A stretch of DNA of 7,480 bases from Natronohydrobacter sp. (GTDB taxonomy: Bacteria; Pseudomonadota; Alphaproteobacteria; Rhodobacterales; Rhodobacteraceae), in contig SKGU01000356.1 in NCBI GenBank assembly GCA_007117255.1, positions 1 through 7,480 on the forward strand, in the 5' to 3' direction. Both the position numbers and the translations under genes were made by a program. The stretch's first letter is position 1, and each line of letters begins with the position of its first letter. The notes beneath the pieces are model-generated. The model was given only the letters and a program-made list of their open reading frames with translations, was not told the origin of the DNA and ran no database searches. This document shows positions 6,412 through 7,480 of this stretch, one piece after another.

Positions 6412-7480
6412 GCGCCCCCCTTGTAAATCGCAGCCAGCTCTGCGGCGTGGCTTTGCATGTCCTTGGGCACACGCGACTGCGCCCAGTATTCTCCGAGCGC
6501 CACTTCGCCACGCAAAAGCCGCGCAATCAAAGCCTGGAAGTCCTTGCTGTCACCCGCATGGAATGTCAGCGACCTTGTGCCGCCCAACTCCTGCGCCCCG
6601 CCGCGATCCGATGTCAGAATCGGGATATGGCGCGCATGCATTTCAAGGGCAACTTGAGGCAAGTTGTCTTCCCAAAGCGGCGGTACAATACCGCAATGAA
6701 TATCGGCCAATAGTGTGTCCAGTGCGTTGCGCCGATACCCGTCATGCCATTCAAGCCCGGCAAAGCGGCTTTGGATCGCCGCAATTCGCGCCATCATCGA
6801 CGCGTCTCCCCGCTGCGCGGCGATCGTCAGATGCAGGCAGGCAGCCTGACCCAATGGCAGCGCTTCCAGCGCGTCCAGCAGGAACCCAAAGCCCTTGTCG
6901 CGGCGCATATAGCCCAGATAAGCCAAGCGAAGAGGGCGTGCAGGTGAAACATCCCTCGGCAGATCACGCGGCACTGTCCTTGCCCAATGCACCGCGTGTT
7001 CGGTTCCGATATAACAGGTGACAACATTAGTGACGCCAAATCCTTGCGCTAACAGTCGCGTCCGGTCCGATACGGCCAGAACCGCGTCGCAGTGAGCGTT
7101 GATCAAGGCAACCATCTGGTGGCGACGCGTATGAAACAATGCGGCCAAATCAGTGGTTTTCCGCTTTGGCGCGGCGGGGTCCGACCTGTCGCGCCGGATG
7201 CGCCGGATCGCGCGCCAGCCAGCCCGCATAAGCGGCTTCCAGACCAGCTTATGCGCAATTCGCCCCGGTCCCATACCAAAACGCGCGAGCCACGTTTCGG
7301 CACGGTAAATCATCCGTAGCGCGCCGGGGTGCGGCGTCACCGGCAAGCAGGTAGTGCAGTTGTGCCCGCCCGCAAAATCTTGGCAATTCGCGGTCTCTTG
7401 CCACCAAAGATTCACTTGTGGGCAGAACGGATGATAATTGTGCAGGCTCATCACAAGCCGTGTCGCCTGATGGCGCCCCC
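6408..7480 (-). CDS. GT4-type (GT-B fold) glycosyltransferase, N-terminus outside window
   Basis: The frame stays open to the window edge: codons upstream of the GTG at 7454 read GRHQATRL and run into VMSLHNYHPFCPQ, which resembles the interior of a GT4 N-terminal domain, so the real start is beyond 7480. About 357 codons are visible. Residue numbers here count from the GTG at 7454. Cysteines at 11, 24, 33 and 36, the last two as CTTC, form the Cys cluster seen after the HN/HD motif in many GT4 enzymes. The C-terminal Rossmann domain begins at about 174 (RPLRLAYLGYMRRDKGFGFLL), with Arg184, Arg185 and Lys187 as candidate nucleotide phosphate contacts. The usual EX7E motif appears as WEDNLPQVALE, where the first Glu is probably replaced by Asp263, paired with Glu271; SDRGGAQEL follows. 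The donor sugar is unknown. The stop overlaps the start of the sulfotransferase-like gene by four bases, suggesting an operon transcribed from beyond the right edge. Confidence 0.9.
   Translation of the reverse strand, partial: GRHQATRLVMSLHNYHPFCPQVNLWWQETANCQDFAGGHNCTTCLPVTPHPGALRMIYRAETWLARFGMGPGRIAHKLVWKPLMRAGWRAIRRIRRDRSDPAAPKRKTTDLAALFHTRRHQMVALINAHCDAVLAVSDRTRLLAQGFGVTNVVTCYIGTEHAVHWARTVPRDLPRDVSPARPLRLAYLGYMRRDKGFGFLLDALEALPLGQAACLHLTIAAQRGDASMMARIAAIQSRFAGLEWHDGYRRNALDTLLADIHCGIVPPLWEDNLPQVALEMHARHIPILTSDRGGAQELGGTRSLTFHAGDSKDFQALIARLLRGEVALGEYWAQSRVPKDMQSHAAELAAIYKGGA
6415..6422 (-). promoter_or_regulatory. Ribosome binding site of the sulfotransferase-like gene inside the GT4 gene
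   Basis: On the - strand AAGGGGGG precedes the ATG (6411-6409) by three bases, or by five counting AAGGGG as the site. It lies within the last codons of the upstream gene, which fits coupled translation. Confidence 0.65.

Noticed and set aside
6415..6420. Run of six G on the - strand at the GT4/sulfotransferase junction as a phase-variable tract
   Set aside because: Six bases is short for slippage-based switching, and the run is explained by the Shine-Dalgarno sequence.
6371..7021. Long + strand open frame opposite the GT4 gene
   Set aside because: It is antisense to a gene with clear GT4 motifs, its translation is low-complexity Arg/Pro/Ala/Ser-rich without any domain, and no ribosome binding site supports it.

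Overview
The window looks like chromosomal DNA of an alphaproteobacterium of the Rhodobacteraceae (Rhodobacter/Roseobacter side). The strongest clue is a small [2Fe-2S] ferredoxin that closely resembles ferredoxin VI (FdxE) of Rhodobacter capsulatus as I remember it. The gene order hflC - DUF2065 - Do-type protease also fits that group, as far as I recall. No mobile element, CRISPR array, tRNA or rRNA is visible. The genus is inference.

Left part (1-2800, + strand): a membrane and envelope protein quality-control block. It holds the 3' part of hflC (its start lies outside the window), a 67-residue DUF2065/YjeT-like membrane protein read from a TTG codon, and, after a 137-base gap, a periplasmic Do/HtrA serine protease with an intact His-Asp-Ser triad and two PDZ domains. 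A textbook intrinsic terminator (2767-2799) closes the block.

Middle (2817-3763): a secreted small protein with a peptidoglycan-binding domain on the - strand converges on the protease. It diverges from fdxE across a 176-base intergenic region that holds three inverted repeats close together. fdxE lies on the + strand.

Right part (3794-7480): a glycan-biosynthesis neighbourhood. Only 30 bases after fdxE comes a large family 2 glycosyltransferase, whose C-terminal half looks like a second, catalytically degenerate GT-A domain. Its 3' end overlaps by 31 bases with a convergent - strand pair: a GT4-type glycosyltransferase (5' end outside the window) and a sulfotransferase-like protein, joined by a 4-base ATGA stop/start overlap. 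Together these suggest assembly and possibly sulfation of a surface or exported polysaccharide. The acceptor, sugar and export machinery are not in the window.

Nothing here is clearly a new defence or mobile system. The most notable items are the tandem GT-A architecture, the coupled GT4/sulfotransferase pair, and the cluster of dyads upstream of fdxE.
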